From Parasponia andersonii (lineage: Eukaryota > Streptophyta > Magnoliopsida > Rosales > Cannabaceae), in NCBI GenBank assembly GCA_002914805.1, contig JXTB01000102.1, positions 603,173 through 667,172 on the forward strand: 64,000 bases of DNA, given 5' to 3'. Position 1 is the first letter of the stretch, and every line of letters begins with the position of its first letter. A program made the position numbers and the translations under genes. Below, one piece after another: positions 24,691 to 37,198 of the stretch. The notes beneath the pieces were generated by a model. The model saw nothing but the letters and a program-made list of their open reading frames with translations. It was not told where the DNA came from and made no database searches.

Positions 24691-25759
24691 TTAATTGTTA
24701 ATATCCGGTATTAACAGCTTTTGGAAATTACGAGCGCATGAAGTAGAAATGAAATTGATATAAATGCTTGTAATGAAATGGACAATTTGCAGTAAAAATT
24801 CATAATTTTTAACCTCTTTGGTATTTAGATCCCTAATTTTTAAATTTTGGCATTTAAGTCTCTAACCTCTCAAACGATTTGCGCCCCTTTGCCAATTCCG
24901 TCTTAATCCTCTACAAATTACAATGGCGTCTGTCTTTAGTGTTTTCCCAAATCTAACGACTGATTTGCTTGGCCGTTAAACTCCCTAATCGCCTTCCGGA
25001 TCGAGGTCATTGATGTGGGAAGGGTTGTGCCCTGTTTCATCTCTGAGTATTTTGCCTAATTGATTTTGTTTTTAAGTCTTCTCTTTTTCTTTATGTTAAT
25101 TTATTCATATTTCCTAATCTTTTTTTTTTGTCATGACATTTTTTATTTTCACAAATGATTGTGGTGATTTCTTTTTTTTGTTTGTTTTTTCTTTGGACTG
25201 GAAACTAAATTTGTTTTTCCAGTAAAGTCCTTGTGGTTGGTGTTGGAAATATGATGAATTCTCTGCGGGTAATTTTGTCAGGCGAATGGGAAGGATGGTA
25301 TTTTGTAAATTCTTCTTCTTTTTTTTTTTGCGGCCGATTGGGTTCTTTTAAAATTTATTGGTTCCCCTGTCCAGCAAGAGTTCCTGGTATTTTACTATTG
25401 ATACAGTTGTGAATTTATTTGGATTTATACGGTCATCTACGGCATCTAAAAGTAAAAAATAATTAAAAAAAAAACACGAGAAAAAGGATGCATATGTACA
25501 TCATGATAACAAAATTGAGTAGCTCTTCAAATCTAACCAAAGAAAAATTTAGAAGTTATAATGCATATTTATAACATGTACACACCACCATTTCGAGTCT
25601 TGACTTGATGAATTCTCTATAGACCAAATCAGTATACACCTTTCTTAATTTTTCCACTATTACAAAAAAATAAAAATAAAAGTAAATAAATAAATAGAAA
25701 AGAAAAGCTTTTCACATGTTTGGTTTAATATTTCTCTACTCATTTGATTTATCTTCACG

Positions 25760-25946
25760 AGGAATGCTAGCAGCACTCTCTTTTATACTCTTTATTTGTA
25801 TTCTTTTAATCTCATTGTTTAACACGTAGATTCTCTTATGATTTGTTATATTATTAAAATATTAAATTAGATAGTGATATCCACATGTCATAAGACTAGA
25901 AAAGGTAAAAACGAGTGAAAAAGAAATTATATTTAGCATTTTTCTA
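25760..25946. mobile_element. Nested MITE, copy 1
   Basis: The ends GGAATGCTAGCAG and, in reverse complement, AAAAATGCTAAATAT are inverted. The interior has TTTAATCTCATTGTTTAAC and, further right, TAAGACTAGAAAAGG, which pair in part. It resembles 26053-26238. Confidence 0.5.
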
Positions 25947-26052
25947 TCTTTATTTGTCTACAAAATCGAGCTGACGATTTATTTTCTTCTATTTCTCATC
26001 AAATACTCCTTACACGCATAGCATGTGCACTCCACATGGTATTTTAAATTGG

Positions 26053-26238
26053 AGGAATGCTATCTATATTCTCTTTCTTATTTTCTTTTACAATCTTTAA
26101 TCTCAAATTCTGATATCTAGATTCCACTATTCAGTTTAATATTTTAATAATATAATAAAAATAAAAAATCTATATGTCAAGCAGTGAGACTAAAAGAGTC
26201 AAAAGAAAAAGTGAAAAAAGTATCATTAACATTTCTTT
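26053..26238. mobile_element. Nested MITE, copy 2
   Basis: It starts GGAATGCTATCTATATTC and ends with ATCATTAACATTTCTT, with the same interior order as 25760-25946 (CTTTAATCTCAAATTCTGAT, ATTTTAATAATATAATA, GAGACTAAAAGAG). Length and layout match its sibling. Confidence 0.5.
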
Positions 26239-26439
26239 TTTAATTTTTAATATAGGAAGGAGACAGAATTGGCACATGGGTCGGTGCAAATCTTTTGAGA
26301 GGTTAAGAATTTAAATATCACAATTTAGAGGTTGAAAACCTAAATACCAAAAACGCTAGAAATTAGGAATTTTGGCTGCAAATTATCCAAATGGAATAAT
26401 ATTTGCCAACAAAATATGTAGTAGAGAGAGTAATAACTA

Positions 26440-26641
26440 GGATAATGCTTGAGGTACTAATTTTTATACCAAAATTTTAATACCAACACATTTTGCATAT
26501 AATTAGTCACCACTCAAGTAGTGATAATATTTATTTTATTTGTGGTAAGTTTTAGTACACCAATTAAATGTTGACAACTTATATACCACATGTGTTGGTA
26601 TAAAAAATTTAGTACAAAAATTGAGATATATAATGTAATCC
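26440..26641. mobile_element. MITE, about 200 bp, TA flanks
   Basis: The left end GGATAATGCTTGAGGTACTA and the right end in reverse complement GGATTACATTATATATCTCA lead inward to matching ATACCAACACA words. TA lies outside each end, as for Tc1/mariner (Stowaway-like) elements. Confidence 0.5.
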
Positions 26642-29090
26642 TAATAAGTAACACGCTTTCAACCCAAAAAAATAAAAAAGTAATCATAACTTGATTTTAA
26701 AATTTGAAGTGTCTTACTTACGTACAAATTTGCAGAAAGAAAAATAATTATGAGAAACTTATTTTCGAATGAAATATTATATTTGGATCTCACACTATCA
26801 CACATGTAATAAGCACTCTAAACAATAAATTCTAACTTTTCGATGTAATTGTGTTTATATATGTTTATCATTAATGATTACTAAGCATTATCAGTTTTTA
26901 TTCTAATCACATTCTAGCTATCAGAATATAGTTAATATACTATGAGACTCGTACTTTATCAAGTAACAATATTGAAGGGGAGAAAAATAAACTTTTATGC
27001 ATATGTAAAAATGCTCGATGAATTTTTCACAACTTGATCAACAACATATATATATATATATTATATCGTAATATTATACATGTATTTTCAGTTTAATGAG
27101 ACAATAAAACGTGTGACGAAAAATATGGAGTCTAACACTTGGATCAATACCAAATAGCAAGTTTCATAGGAAAATCATATTAGAACGGAGCTTGTTGTAT
27201 GGACCCTTAACTTTAATTATTAAAATCTTATATAGCCTCATCGATAGGATATGGCATCAACAAGTGTATGATTGCCAAATAACATAAATATGTGGAAAGT
27301 GCTTAAGAAATAGACTAATCGAATGCTTTCATGTAGGCCACTACATACTCAAGTTCATGTGACAATGATATTATAATGCGGTATGAAACAAAAATGACCT
27401 CATTAATATGCACACTTATACAGCTCTTACTTGTCCATTTATCTGCATATTTAGGTTACAACTTTAGTAGATTCCTCACATAACTAGTAAAATTGGAAAA
27501 AAGATAACTCAATTTTTGATTTCTTTTCATTCATCTCCAAACTTTTTTTTCTTTATGATTATTGTCATTAAGCATTAGCAAAAATGTGGATAGTAGACAG
27601 CGATCCTAAAGGCTCTGAATGTCATTTTTCACCTGTCAATTACTGTATAATTACGATCATAAGAGCTACCTTTTTATCAATTAAAAACAACATCTTAAAA
27701 TCTGAGACTTACGACAAGGTCGAACACTCTTACATAGCAATTTTTGCCTAGTTGAAAAATCAGTAGTTACAATCTGTCACAGGTGATATTTGGTATTTTT
27801 CTTTACTATTACTATCATTTCGTGTTTTAGTAAAGATTTGTACATCATGTAGGAAAATGCGAGTCCAATAAAGTTAAACTGAAGCATAGAAAGGAAGAGT
27901 GACACCTGAACTCGTCTTAAAAACTTGAAACAATCTTGGATTATGAGGGACTCACTCCCCTGTAAAAGACAATGGTTTCTTCACTTTTATTAGCACTAAC
28001 AATTTGCCATTTTCGTTTAAGTTAATTCAAACAATCGAAATTGCACTTTAATATGTATCATCAGACATCAAGTGAACTTTGTTAAATTTAATGGCACTCA
28101 ACAATCTGATCCATCTAGAATGACCCTGCAGCCTAGATGCGGAGAAAAACTACTCAGTTTGGTGGGCCTTAGTCCTTACTTTCAAAATATTTCTCTACTA
28201 AAAATTAAGAGTTAAAAACTTCAGATATAGAGTAAGTCCCAAGTAAGAGAAATTACAAAATTACCTAGTTTTCTCAGCCATGTTTTGTCAGATTCATATT
28301 CATGAGAAAGCCTAACATCATTTTGGCCATAAGGATTTGGTTTTCAGTAAGATCATATGCATTATCCCACAACCCCACTACAGCTATATACTTCACTTTC
28401 CTAAAATCTGCAAGGTGACCATAATATTGAGTTAAGAGCCACATTTTAAGTATGTTTGGGTTTCAAACACCAACTTACCTTATTTACAAAACCACTATTC
28501 TTTGCTCCTTTATAGCTGGACCATATGACATGTTGTAAAGGAAAAGGAAAATGCAGCACCAAAATCATATGAAATTGAAGCCTTTCAAAAAAAGCAAGAT
28601 ATGTTATCATACCTTGGAATAGTGGATAAAAAGTCAAAACATAACAGCACATAGTGGCATAAAAAGAAGCAACTTTTTTTTTCCCCTTTTTTCCCACTAG
28701 ATATGAAGAAATCATGAAATACTATATCATATTTCTAGATGATTACGATTATTAAAAATAGAAAAATAGAAGCAATAATTCCATTACCAGTAATGATTGG
28801 TTAAAAATGTCCCAACAGGACAGCCTAATGGTTATGTTGTTGTTCCCTAAGGTCTTATTAATGTGGATGGTCCCATATAAAAGTTGGGTAGTGATACTCC
28901 AAGACCCACCTCATTCACATCAGGTAAACAAACAGACACATGGGGAAAAAAAAACAGTTGGTAAGAATTATCGTTCGACATTATGTCTGTCCTAAGTAAA
29001 ACAATGGTATATATTCCCTAAGAGGCCTTCACAGTTCTGACAAGAGTGTATGCAAAACGATCTTGAGAATCTAAGGTAAGAAAGATTACA
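26642..29090. other. Gene-free stretch
   Basis: No coding region, element ends or long repeats were recognised. A short (TA)n run lies near 27047-27062. The last few hundred bases may include the former 3' flank of the PPR gene. Confidence 0.5.
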
Positions 29091-29099
29091 TCAAAGTTT

Positions 29100-31581
29100 A
29101 ATGCAGAAGAATGGCCGGAAGGCTAAAGATGGTGAAACCAGCTCCAAGTAATCATATCTCCAATGTTTGTGGATGCACTGGGAGGTAAAGTTCAGGAACG
29201 TAACCCTCTCTCCTAAGCTCTTGAAGAAGGTTTTTAAGCAATGAATATATCTCAGCTGAATCAGGATGATTTCCATCTGCTGCAACAAACATATGGGTCT
29301 TGTTGTTGATATCAATCCAGCTATACCCGAGTACCTTCTAAACTCCGTTTCTTTCATCAAACTACGTATCTAAAGCACGCATCTCCAGTCGGCAGCATCA
29401 GCATGTATGTTTGAAAGTAAAATATAGTAGCCAGAATCTCGTGGGTCCAATTCAAAAAGATGTTTCGACACCTCTTCAGCAAGCTCAACATTGCCATGGA
29501 CTCGGCAAGCTCCAAGCAATGTGTCCCAAACACCTGCATCTGGTGAAAATGGCATACTCTTTATTGTCTCAAATGCTTCATTTAAGCGTCCGGCACACCC
29601 AAACAAACCAACAATGCATGCATAATGCTCCATTCTAGCTGGTATCTTATATTCCTCGGTCATTAGACGAAAGAAGTGAAACCCATCGTCAACTCGACCT
29701 GCATGGCCACAAGCAGATATTATACCAAGGAAGGTGACATGATCAGGCAGGATTCCTTGCTCTAACATCTCACGAAACAGAGCCAGGGACTCCTCAAGTT
29801 GACCATGGTTCCCATAAGCAGCAATGATGCTGTTCCATGACACTTCATTCTTGCCTTCCATAAAGTTAAACACCCGGCGAGCAAAATCCAAGCTTCCACA
29901 TTTGGCGTACTAGTCTATCAGGGCACTTCCCAGATAAAATATCAGAGCTGAATGCTCTTCTTATCATGAAACCATGGATCTCTTTCCCATGAAGGGCAGC
30001 TGATATACTCACACAATCATACTTGGTTCCTTCCAACCCCATTTGGCGGAAAAGATCAATGGCCTCTTCTGGTTCACCATTCTGAGAACAGCTTGTAATC
30101 ATTGAGTTCCAACAAAGAGTATCCTTTCAGACATTTTTCAAAATACTTGACGAGAGAGATCTAATCTTCAGCATTTCACATACATGTTTATAATTGCACT
30201 TCCTACATAACACCACCCGTCAAGCCCGGTTTTTGTGATGTTACAATGTAATTCCTTTCCCAATTTCAGAGCAGCCATACCAGCAAAAGCAGGCAAAACA
30301 CTTGCCAATGTTACAGAATTAATTTGGTCTCATTTTGGCTTTAAGTAGCCATCTGAAGATCTCCAATAACATCAGTATTCATCCCCATTAAGGACAAACC
30401 CTGAAATCATTGCTGTGCAAACAATCAGATCCACTGTGGTACTTTGGTGGAGAATCTTGCGTGCCATCTCCAAATTTCTACACTTGAAGTATAAATCAAT
30501 AAGTGCACTTTTCAAGAACACATCTAAGGGCACGGGCACACCATGTCTTATTATATAACCATGAATTTCCTTACCTAGTTTAAGACTTGCAAATTTAGTA
30601 ACGGATGGAAGAAAACTTGCAAATGTAATTGAATCTGGTTCAATACGAGTAGATATCATGTCGCAGAAACAATTTGAGCCTCGATCATGAATCTAGTTTG
30701 CACATGCCCAGATATCATGCCATTCCAAGTCACTAGATCGGTTTGTAGCATCAGATTGAACAGTTTACAAGCATCAGACAAGCGTTAGCATTTTCAATAC
30801 ATTGCCAACAATGGGTTAGCAAAACAAATCAATTCTTCCGAGGAACAAACAGAAAACATACAAGCATACATCACCGAATTGGGCTTCACATCACTCTTAG
30901 TCATTTCCAAAAACATTTCAACAGAATGTTTCATATCTCCATTTTTCATGTAGCCATTAAACATGATATTCCATAACACACGGTCTCTTTGAGGCATTTT
31001 ATCAAACAGATTCCTCGCATCGTCAATACAACCATTTTCAGCGTACAACTTAATCAAAGAACTCCCCACATCCACCTCCAAACCCATTAATCTTATTCTC
31101 TCATGAACTTGTTTTTCCAGGCTCACATTGTTCAAACTACCACAAGCTTTAATAACAGGAGGAAAAATGTACTTGTCAGGTGAAGTTCCATAACCCAACA
31201 TCTTGAAGTTAAACATCAAAGCATATTTAAACAAACCCATCATAGTAAACCCTCTAATCATCCAATTCCAAGGCGAGGCGAGACCCAACTCGAGGTGATG
31301 AAACTTATTTTTGGCATGTAAAAAGCTTTCACATAAAACATACATGGCCAAAATGTTGATACCAAAAGACTACTTTTGTTGAGTCCACCAACAACAACAA
31401 CTTGGGCATGAACTTGCTTAACTTGCCTAACAAGAGCATGTTCACAACAAACTTGCAAGATCGATACGAAATCTACAAACGACTTCACCAAATTTGGGAA
31501 ACTGGTATGCAGTAATTTGGAGTGCGGTGGTGAAATGGAGGTAAAATGTCTATTTATTTGACGTAAGATTTTCTTGTACAT
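29100..31581 (-). pseudogene. PPR protein pseudogene, E class, At4g21300-like
   Basis: The family comprises organelle-targeted RNA-binding proteins made of about 35-residue helical repeats. This copy matches, as I remember it, Arabidopsis At4g21300 along its whole length: an N-terminal piece (31258-31581, starts M-Y-K-K), PPR repeats at 30794-31351, 30372-30659 and 29866-30102, and the last repeats plus the E motif at 29370-29891 (ending [10 protein letters not shown]). E+ remains follow to about 29150. The pieces are in different frames. One extra G near 29925 and a TAG in place of the usual ATG of L-I-D-M-Y-A-K-C (29909-29911) are examples. Segments corresponding to about 25 and 12 residues are missing near 30800 and 29985. 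At least five breaks are visible, so it is a pseudogene unless the assembly is poor. Confidence 0.85.
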
Positions 31582-31862
31582 AGCTATGTATGAATCGACA
31601 TCTTTCTATCTTCTTTGTAGTGTTCCAATACTCGGTAGCAGGATACTACTAGTAGGTGGTCAAGGAATGGAATAAGGCGTCTGCAGAATTTTCCATGAAA
31701 GTTGGATTTTCCCCGGGAAAGTGAAGCTTAAGTAAGAGGGCTTCTGGGAAGTGCACAGAAGTGTATGTTGACATCGCTGAAAGTGTTTGCGAACCGTTGA
31801 GTGCCTAGAGAGTTTGAAAAAGAAGCTCAGTTTCCATGGCAGATGGCCTCTGCTTACCTTAC
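31582..31862. other. Flank between PPR pseudogene and LTR element
   Basis: This would be the former PPR promoter side. It ends in CTTAC (31858-31862), the left copy of the target duplication of the following element. No motif stands out. Confidence 0.5.
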
Positions 31863-32700
31863 CGTTGGAGCTGTTCTTACCGACTGTCCACGTACTTTCG
31901 AATTGTTGCTGTTGGTCTTCTCAGCTGTCCACATGTTTAAACTGTTGGTGCTATTCCTATCAACTATTTATGTGCCCTCGTTATCTCAGGATCTTTTTAT
32001 CTCATTCTGAATTGATGAGACGGGGTTGGCCATCTACAAAGACTCTCTGATGTTTTAGTCAGATATTTACTCCCGAGATTGAATAGCAAAGACTGAGTTC
32101 ATTTTTTGTAAAATTTTTGTCTATTTAACTGTATGTATATCTTTTTCGGAGAGATGTATGACATATATATATATATATAATCTTAGAACCGAGAATTTGT
32201 CGGCTCTCAATCCCAGGATCGAGTACCCTTTTCTCGTCATGAATTATTCCAGAAATCATGGGCCATGGTCACCGTAATCTCCTATGCATTGTCGTGATCT
32301 GCTTTCTACCGTCTCCTATGGCGCGAGCCTGACAAAGGTGAGACTCCTACAACCCGCCGTCCTGTTGAGACAGTTTGCCCAATACGCACACCTACCCTAG
32401 ATCGTATTAAATGCCCTATCTGGGTCTGGAGCGGCGCCCCCCCAATGATCTTCTGGTAGAAGACCCTCGAGCCTTCTGACCCCAGCTATCGAGGCAAGAA
32501 TTAGAATGCGATGAACCCATCCAGGGTCTGGGATGGATTCGGCCATGGCCTGTGACAACCATCGGGCCCAAGTCATATCACGTACGACTAATATAGCTTT
32601 CAAGCGGCCCTCCTAGACACGTGTCGAACGGTGTGTCCACTGCCATCTGTTCCATCACTTAGTTGTCCACGTAGCGCACGATCTAGGAGTGGGCCCTACA
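31863..32700 (-). repeat. 3' LTR of the Tat element
   Basis: Direct copy of 40435-41272 with equal length. The left third is the most diverged; the block AGACTGAGTTCATTTTTTGT (32090-32110) and its flanks are nearly unchanged. The right edge is CTACA at 32700, next to the polypurine tract. Confidence 0.85.
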
Positions 32701-32718
32701 ACTGTCCCTATTTCCCTA
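32701..32718 (-). other. Polypurine tract of the Tat element
   Basis: The minus strand reads ATAGGGAAATAGGGACAG directly before the 3' LTR, the expected site for plus-strand DNA priming. The same tract occurs in the related fragment at 5325-5342. Confidence 0.7.
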
Positions 32719-33057
32719 TATGATGGATTTGTAACCATCAAGTGGGGAAATCATGCTTTCAGTTTGCCAATTTAAAGGATACGCGTGTCTCATTACTACC
32801 ATTATTCCCTAGTTACTGATGCTGATGCACGCCAACTCGTGCCACGAATTTTTCAAATTTTTGAAATTTTGACACTTCCGATTTCCTCGCACTATTCTCC
32901 TTTAGGGAAAAGTTCTCAACTTCTCCTCAATAAAAAGCCGTGCTTGTGCTCATCTCTTACTTTACTGAAATCCCCAAGTGCTCCTGCTTTCTTTATTTCA
33001 AAATTTCCAGCCTTCTCAAATCTTAGGGTTTCCGAATCTTCTCTTTTCTAAAAACTT

Positions 33058-36000
33058 TTGCTCTTGTTGATCGCACACAAGATAATAGCTCCTAACCAGA
33101 GTCAGAAGCTCCGCCCCATCATGGATTCTGAGTTGGGCTCGTTAAGGAGGCAACTCTGCTTCCCTGGCGGAGTCACCTTACAAAGGGTCGAGGGTCCGGC
33201 AGACTGGTACCTTCGCTCCTCCACCCCCGAAGGCTCCATCGTCTTGGGGAGGAAGCACCTGGAATGGCTGTGGTTTCCCCTTCCTCCCCCTGTCCACTAG
33301 TTCTTCAGCCTGTCGGGGATTCACCTAATGCAGTTGAACGCCAACGAAGTCATGATCCTGATGGGGTTCTCTGCTCTATCGGTCTTCCTCAATGTGCACA
33401 TCGACCTGAAGGTGGTCTTCTTTGCCTACAAGCTCACCCTCATCCCTAAAAGGAGCTCTTACTCTACTTTCTACCTCCAGCTGTTTTTGGGGTGCCACGT
33501 TTTCTGGGGCTTGCAGAGGTCAGACAAGTAATGGGATTCTCATTCCAGGGTGTACGCCATCGGAGGGGCGTGGTGCTCTCCTTGAGAGAACGGGGAGTAT
33601 TTCCAAATTTTCCCACTTTTCCTGCAAAGTAAGTACTGAGTCGTGTTTTGATTTTTAGGTTTGCGTGCACTTTGTCTATTTTGCTCATGATATCTGGCCT
33701 CGCACAGACTCTGTGGAGGAAAGTAGGTTCGAGCCACGGCTGTCAACGGGGCAGCTCAAGAAGCTGGAGGGGGTCATCGTCTTCGGATCCTCTGGGGATT
33801 ACCGACATATTTAGGCCGTTCTGAATCCCCAAGTAATGAACATGACGCCAAGGATGGTCTCACATTTCCCCTTTCTGCAGGATACATGGGTCATCACTAA
33901 GCACTTTCGGAGCTAGCTTGATGCATCGACTCTGAACCAGTTCTGCTAGGATGAGCAAAGTCGCATCACCATGGTGGGTCATCAAATCACGGCCTCGAAC
34001 CAGCTGGCAAGTCCCAATGACCTGGTGGCGCCGACTAGTCATGAGCTCGAAGAGGCGATGAAGTTCGTCACCGAGGAGTGCGTCAGATTCCGAAGTAAGG
34101 AAGCCACTGCCCCAATAAGGGTTAAGGGTGAGTTTATTTCGTGCCCTAGGGCTTCATCAACTAGGTCATGGCTGCATTCTAATCATATTGCTCGTTCTTA
34201 CAGGTTCAGAATTAGCCCTTCAACATATCCTTCCTCGGCCAAGGGGAGTACCGTCGCCCACAGAGCCTGATCTAAGATCCCCGCTAGTCAGCGTCTGGTG
34301 CTGTCCTTCAAGGATGAGGCTGGGGGGCAGAGAGTTGTCACCCCAAGAATAGGCTCGGATGACGAGTTAGAGGGTTTGTTCGTGTCTGAGGGTGAGGCGC
34401 TCGTGGTGCCCTCTCTTGAGGCAGGCAGGCTCGTGACCCGGGGGACGCCGGCCGTAAAGATCGTGTACAGCAAAGGGGCGACTTCGAGCCTGCCAGGGGA
34501 GCTCACTGCGTCGGCTCCTTTTACTCCCAGCTCCGGCTCGAAGACGAGCATAGGGTCCGGTTCTGCTCGCTCCCATGGGGAAATTTCCGAACTCAGCGAA
34601 GGGGCTCTCAGGCTGAAGTCTCGCTTATCTTCTCCTCCCTCAATCCCTATGAAGCGGGGTTGTGAAGTCGACTTATCTGAAGGGGAGGAAATTCCAGTGG
34701 GGAAGAGAAAGTCCGCGCGCGGGGCCCGTCGGAGCGTGTTGGTCAAAAGAAGACCGAAAAATTACAGCCAGGTGGGTCTCCAAGTGAGGTGGTTGTCGGG
34801 GCCGCTGAAGTAGCAGCGGTCGTGGGGCCTTCTTTTGCTAAGGATGTGCCACCTTCAGTTGTCGTCGAAAGTACACTTGGAGACGTTTCGTCTTCTACCA
34901 CCCCACCTCCCCCACGTTAGGAGTGCAAAAGAAGCCACTGGAGTGCGTTCGGCAGGGGGAGAAGGTGTCCTCGTAGTTGACAGGGTGGAGTCACATTCCT
35001 CAGATACGGATGATTCCCAGGGAAAGGGTCTAGCCAAGAAGTTCGAGTTGGAGGCCCTCTCCCTGGAGAACATAGGTCTCGTTGTTGGCCGCAGTATTGC
35101 ATAGGCTCATCTAGCCATTATCTCCATGATTTTAGCATCTTTGCTTAACATTGACTCCCCCATTTTATATTATGCAGCTAGCTACCGTTCAGTCTTTCTA
35201 CTCTTCTCGTGTCGGCGAGCTGACCTGGCAGCTGAATGCCCGTGCTACAGTGGCTGAGCAGAGCGAGGTTGCCCTTGCTGCATTGAGGGTAGACTTCGAC
35301 CTGTATCGGAGCCTAGACGAGGCTTGGGTCAGCAGCGCGGTGGCTCATGCTTTGAGCATCGAGAGGGCCAGACGTGAAGAGCTAGTCGCTAGGTTGGCCG
35401 AGGCGGAGGAGAAAGTCCAGTCTCTCGAAGCCAAGGTTCTAGGTCTATGCTCGGAGGCCGAGGCTGCAAGGTTGGCCCAAGCTGAGCTCAAGGTCAATGA
35501 GCAGGAGCTGTAGAGTGTAGGGGCCGAGATAGGGTTGGCTTTCATTGCTCGTGACAGAGCCGTCGATGAGGCTAAAGAGGTGAAAAAAGCCGAGGCGAAA
35601 GCTAAGTTAGAGGCCCATTCTCTGCAGCGCAGACTTGATCGGTCTAACGAGGTAATCCGACATCTTTATTTGGATCACTGTAAACTGATGGAAGCTCACG
35701 TAAAGCTGACTCGCAAGTGTGGTGAAGACCTTGTCGATATTAACATTCTTTTGATCAACTTATCACAGCGGCAAGCGGAATTGAGGCTGGCGGCACTAAA
35801 AAAGAGGCTGGCAAACGTAGAGAAGCTGAAGATGAGGTACCAAAGGTATGTAGATATTCTTTCTGTGGAGAGCTATAGGTCTAGCTGGGAGAACAGGGAA
35901 TTTGAGGGCAATGCGGAGGTGGTAACACCAGACCAGTTCGATGAGCAGAAGGGTGTCGAGAGGAACCATTTCTCCGTTTGGTACTACATGTAACAGCTGG

Positions 36001-36290
36001 GGGATGAGACTAATATTGTGTACCCTGCTGATGTACTAAAGGTGCTCGACAAAAAGAATAACGGGCCCTCTACATCTGCCACGATCGCTAAAGAGATTGT
36101 GCCTGTTTCTGACCTGCCAGAACAAGCCATGGAGGTCCCTGAGGGCCAGCCCAGTCTTGGCACTTTAACTAGCAGAGGGTCAAGTGCAGTTGTCCTGTCT
36201 AATGATGACTCCGAGCCCGATATGCCGCTCCCTAATGAAGCTGGACCAAATGCCGAAGCTGGCATTGCCCCTCCCCATTGGAGGTAATTA
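33058..36290 (+). mobile_element. Antisense additional ORF of the Tat element (fossil)
   Basis: Coding-like sequence runs opposite to pol. The first part (33115-33531) reads like Pfam Transposase_28, the 'putative gypsy type transposon' domain: a W-F-P-L-P-P-P-V-H stretch, then L-N-A-N-E-V-M-I-L-M-G-F. A Ser/Pro/Glu-rich linker follows (about 34298-35104). Next comes an alanine- and glutamate-rich region with heptad spacing (35190-35990), predicted by eye to be coiled coil, and an acidic tail to 36287. Additional ORFs of this kind, some antisense, are known from Tat elements; their role is unknown. Its base composition is more GC-rich than the surroundings. It is broken in several places. Confidence 0.7.
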
Positions 36291-36962
36291 GGGCCTTTCC
36301 CTCTTTTATGTACTTGTAAAGTACTAACTGTATAGTATAAAGCTGACTCTTGTTGTAAGCATCTGTTTAAATAAAAACGTCATACTTTTCTCACATTTAT
36401 TCTATTTTTCTTCTTCTATTACCCGTATTCGTGGTCAAGGTCGGATATCATATATGATACCATTCCTTTGTTGGTAGTTGAGCCGACCTCTGGGTCTGGC
36501 CCAATCATATATGATTTAGAGATATTAGTGAATCCTCTCCATGCTATGACTGAAAAAATTACCTCCGAGATCAGGATATGAGTTCCGGCTCCGGCTTTGA
36601 GGATGTATAATTACTGTTGTGACTTGTCTTAGCAGAATTTGATCCATGCGTATAGCTGGACTTCTCCGACCTGAAATGGGATCGTGCCAGGAACTAGCAC
36701 CAGGGGTTGGTTGATTCCTGCTTGGACCTATCACTGTAGAAGAAAAGGCCTGGGCTCAGCTCTCACCAGGAGCAAACAGGGCGTTATCACTCCGATGTAT
36801 CTTTGTGAGTCCGTCCAAGAACTGTTCCTGATAGATAAAGATACGAGGTTTGTGTCCCTGTCAACCATGCACTCTGTAATTTAAGCATCAATAAACAGAA
36901 TTTGATTTTGATTTTTGTCTTTGTGTTTGGAAGATTATATGCCAGGTGTCCTATGTAACTTA

Positions 36963-37140
36963 TCTGGGTCTGCTTCTAATGGGCAGACCCTATAGGGTCT
37001 ACTTTTAATGGGTAGACCCTGGCCCCATTTACCTTCAGCCTACGCGTAGCTAAGGTGCTCTCTAGAGAGGGTCTACTTCCAATTGGTAGACCCTGGCCCC
37101 GTTTACTTTTAGCTTACTTGTAGCTAAGGTGCTCCCTGGG
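36963..37140. repeat. Tandem repeat, 74 bp unit, two copies plus a partial
   Basis: AGGGTCTACTT...GGTAGACCCTGGCCCC begins at 36994 and again at 37068, with a shorter partial copy at about 36963-36992. Inside each unit GGGTCTAC and GTAGACCC form an inverted pair, so each unit can make a hairpin. It lies in the untranslated zone of the Tat element. Confidence 0.75.
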
Positions 37141-37198
37141 GCGGGGGTGTTATCGCTCAAATCTTCCCCATCGAGTAGGTGTTTCTTGAGGGTTGGCG

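Larger units (their letters stand above)
24780..26388. mobile_element. Non-autonomous Mutator-like element, 1.6 kb, long inverted ends
   Basis: The left 130 or so bases (GGACAATTTGCAG... to about 24913) pair with the right 130 (about 26258-26388) as terminal inverted repeats. Shared blocks include AATTTGCAG, TTTGGTATTTAG and CTAACCTCTCAAA. The flanks TAATGAAAT (24771-24779) and AAATGGAAT (26389-26397) match at seven of nine bases, as a 9 bp Mutator duplication would. There is no transposase inside. The interior 24914-25740 is unrelated to the rest of the window and might be captured DNA. Two sibling MITEs are nested at 25760-25946 and 26053-26238. Confidence 0.65.

Noticed and set aside
28446-28995. 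Frames of 62-89 residues on both strands
   Set aside because: No domain, AT-driven composition and no relation to the PPR gene frames.
33726-33735. GGTTCGAGCC, a perfect pol III B box
   Set aside because: No A box or cloverleaf around it; it falls in the antisense ORF of the Tat element.
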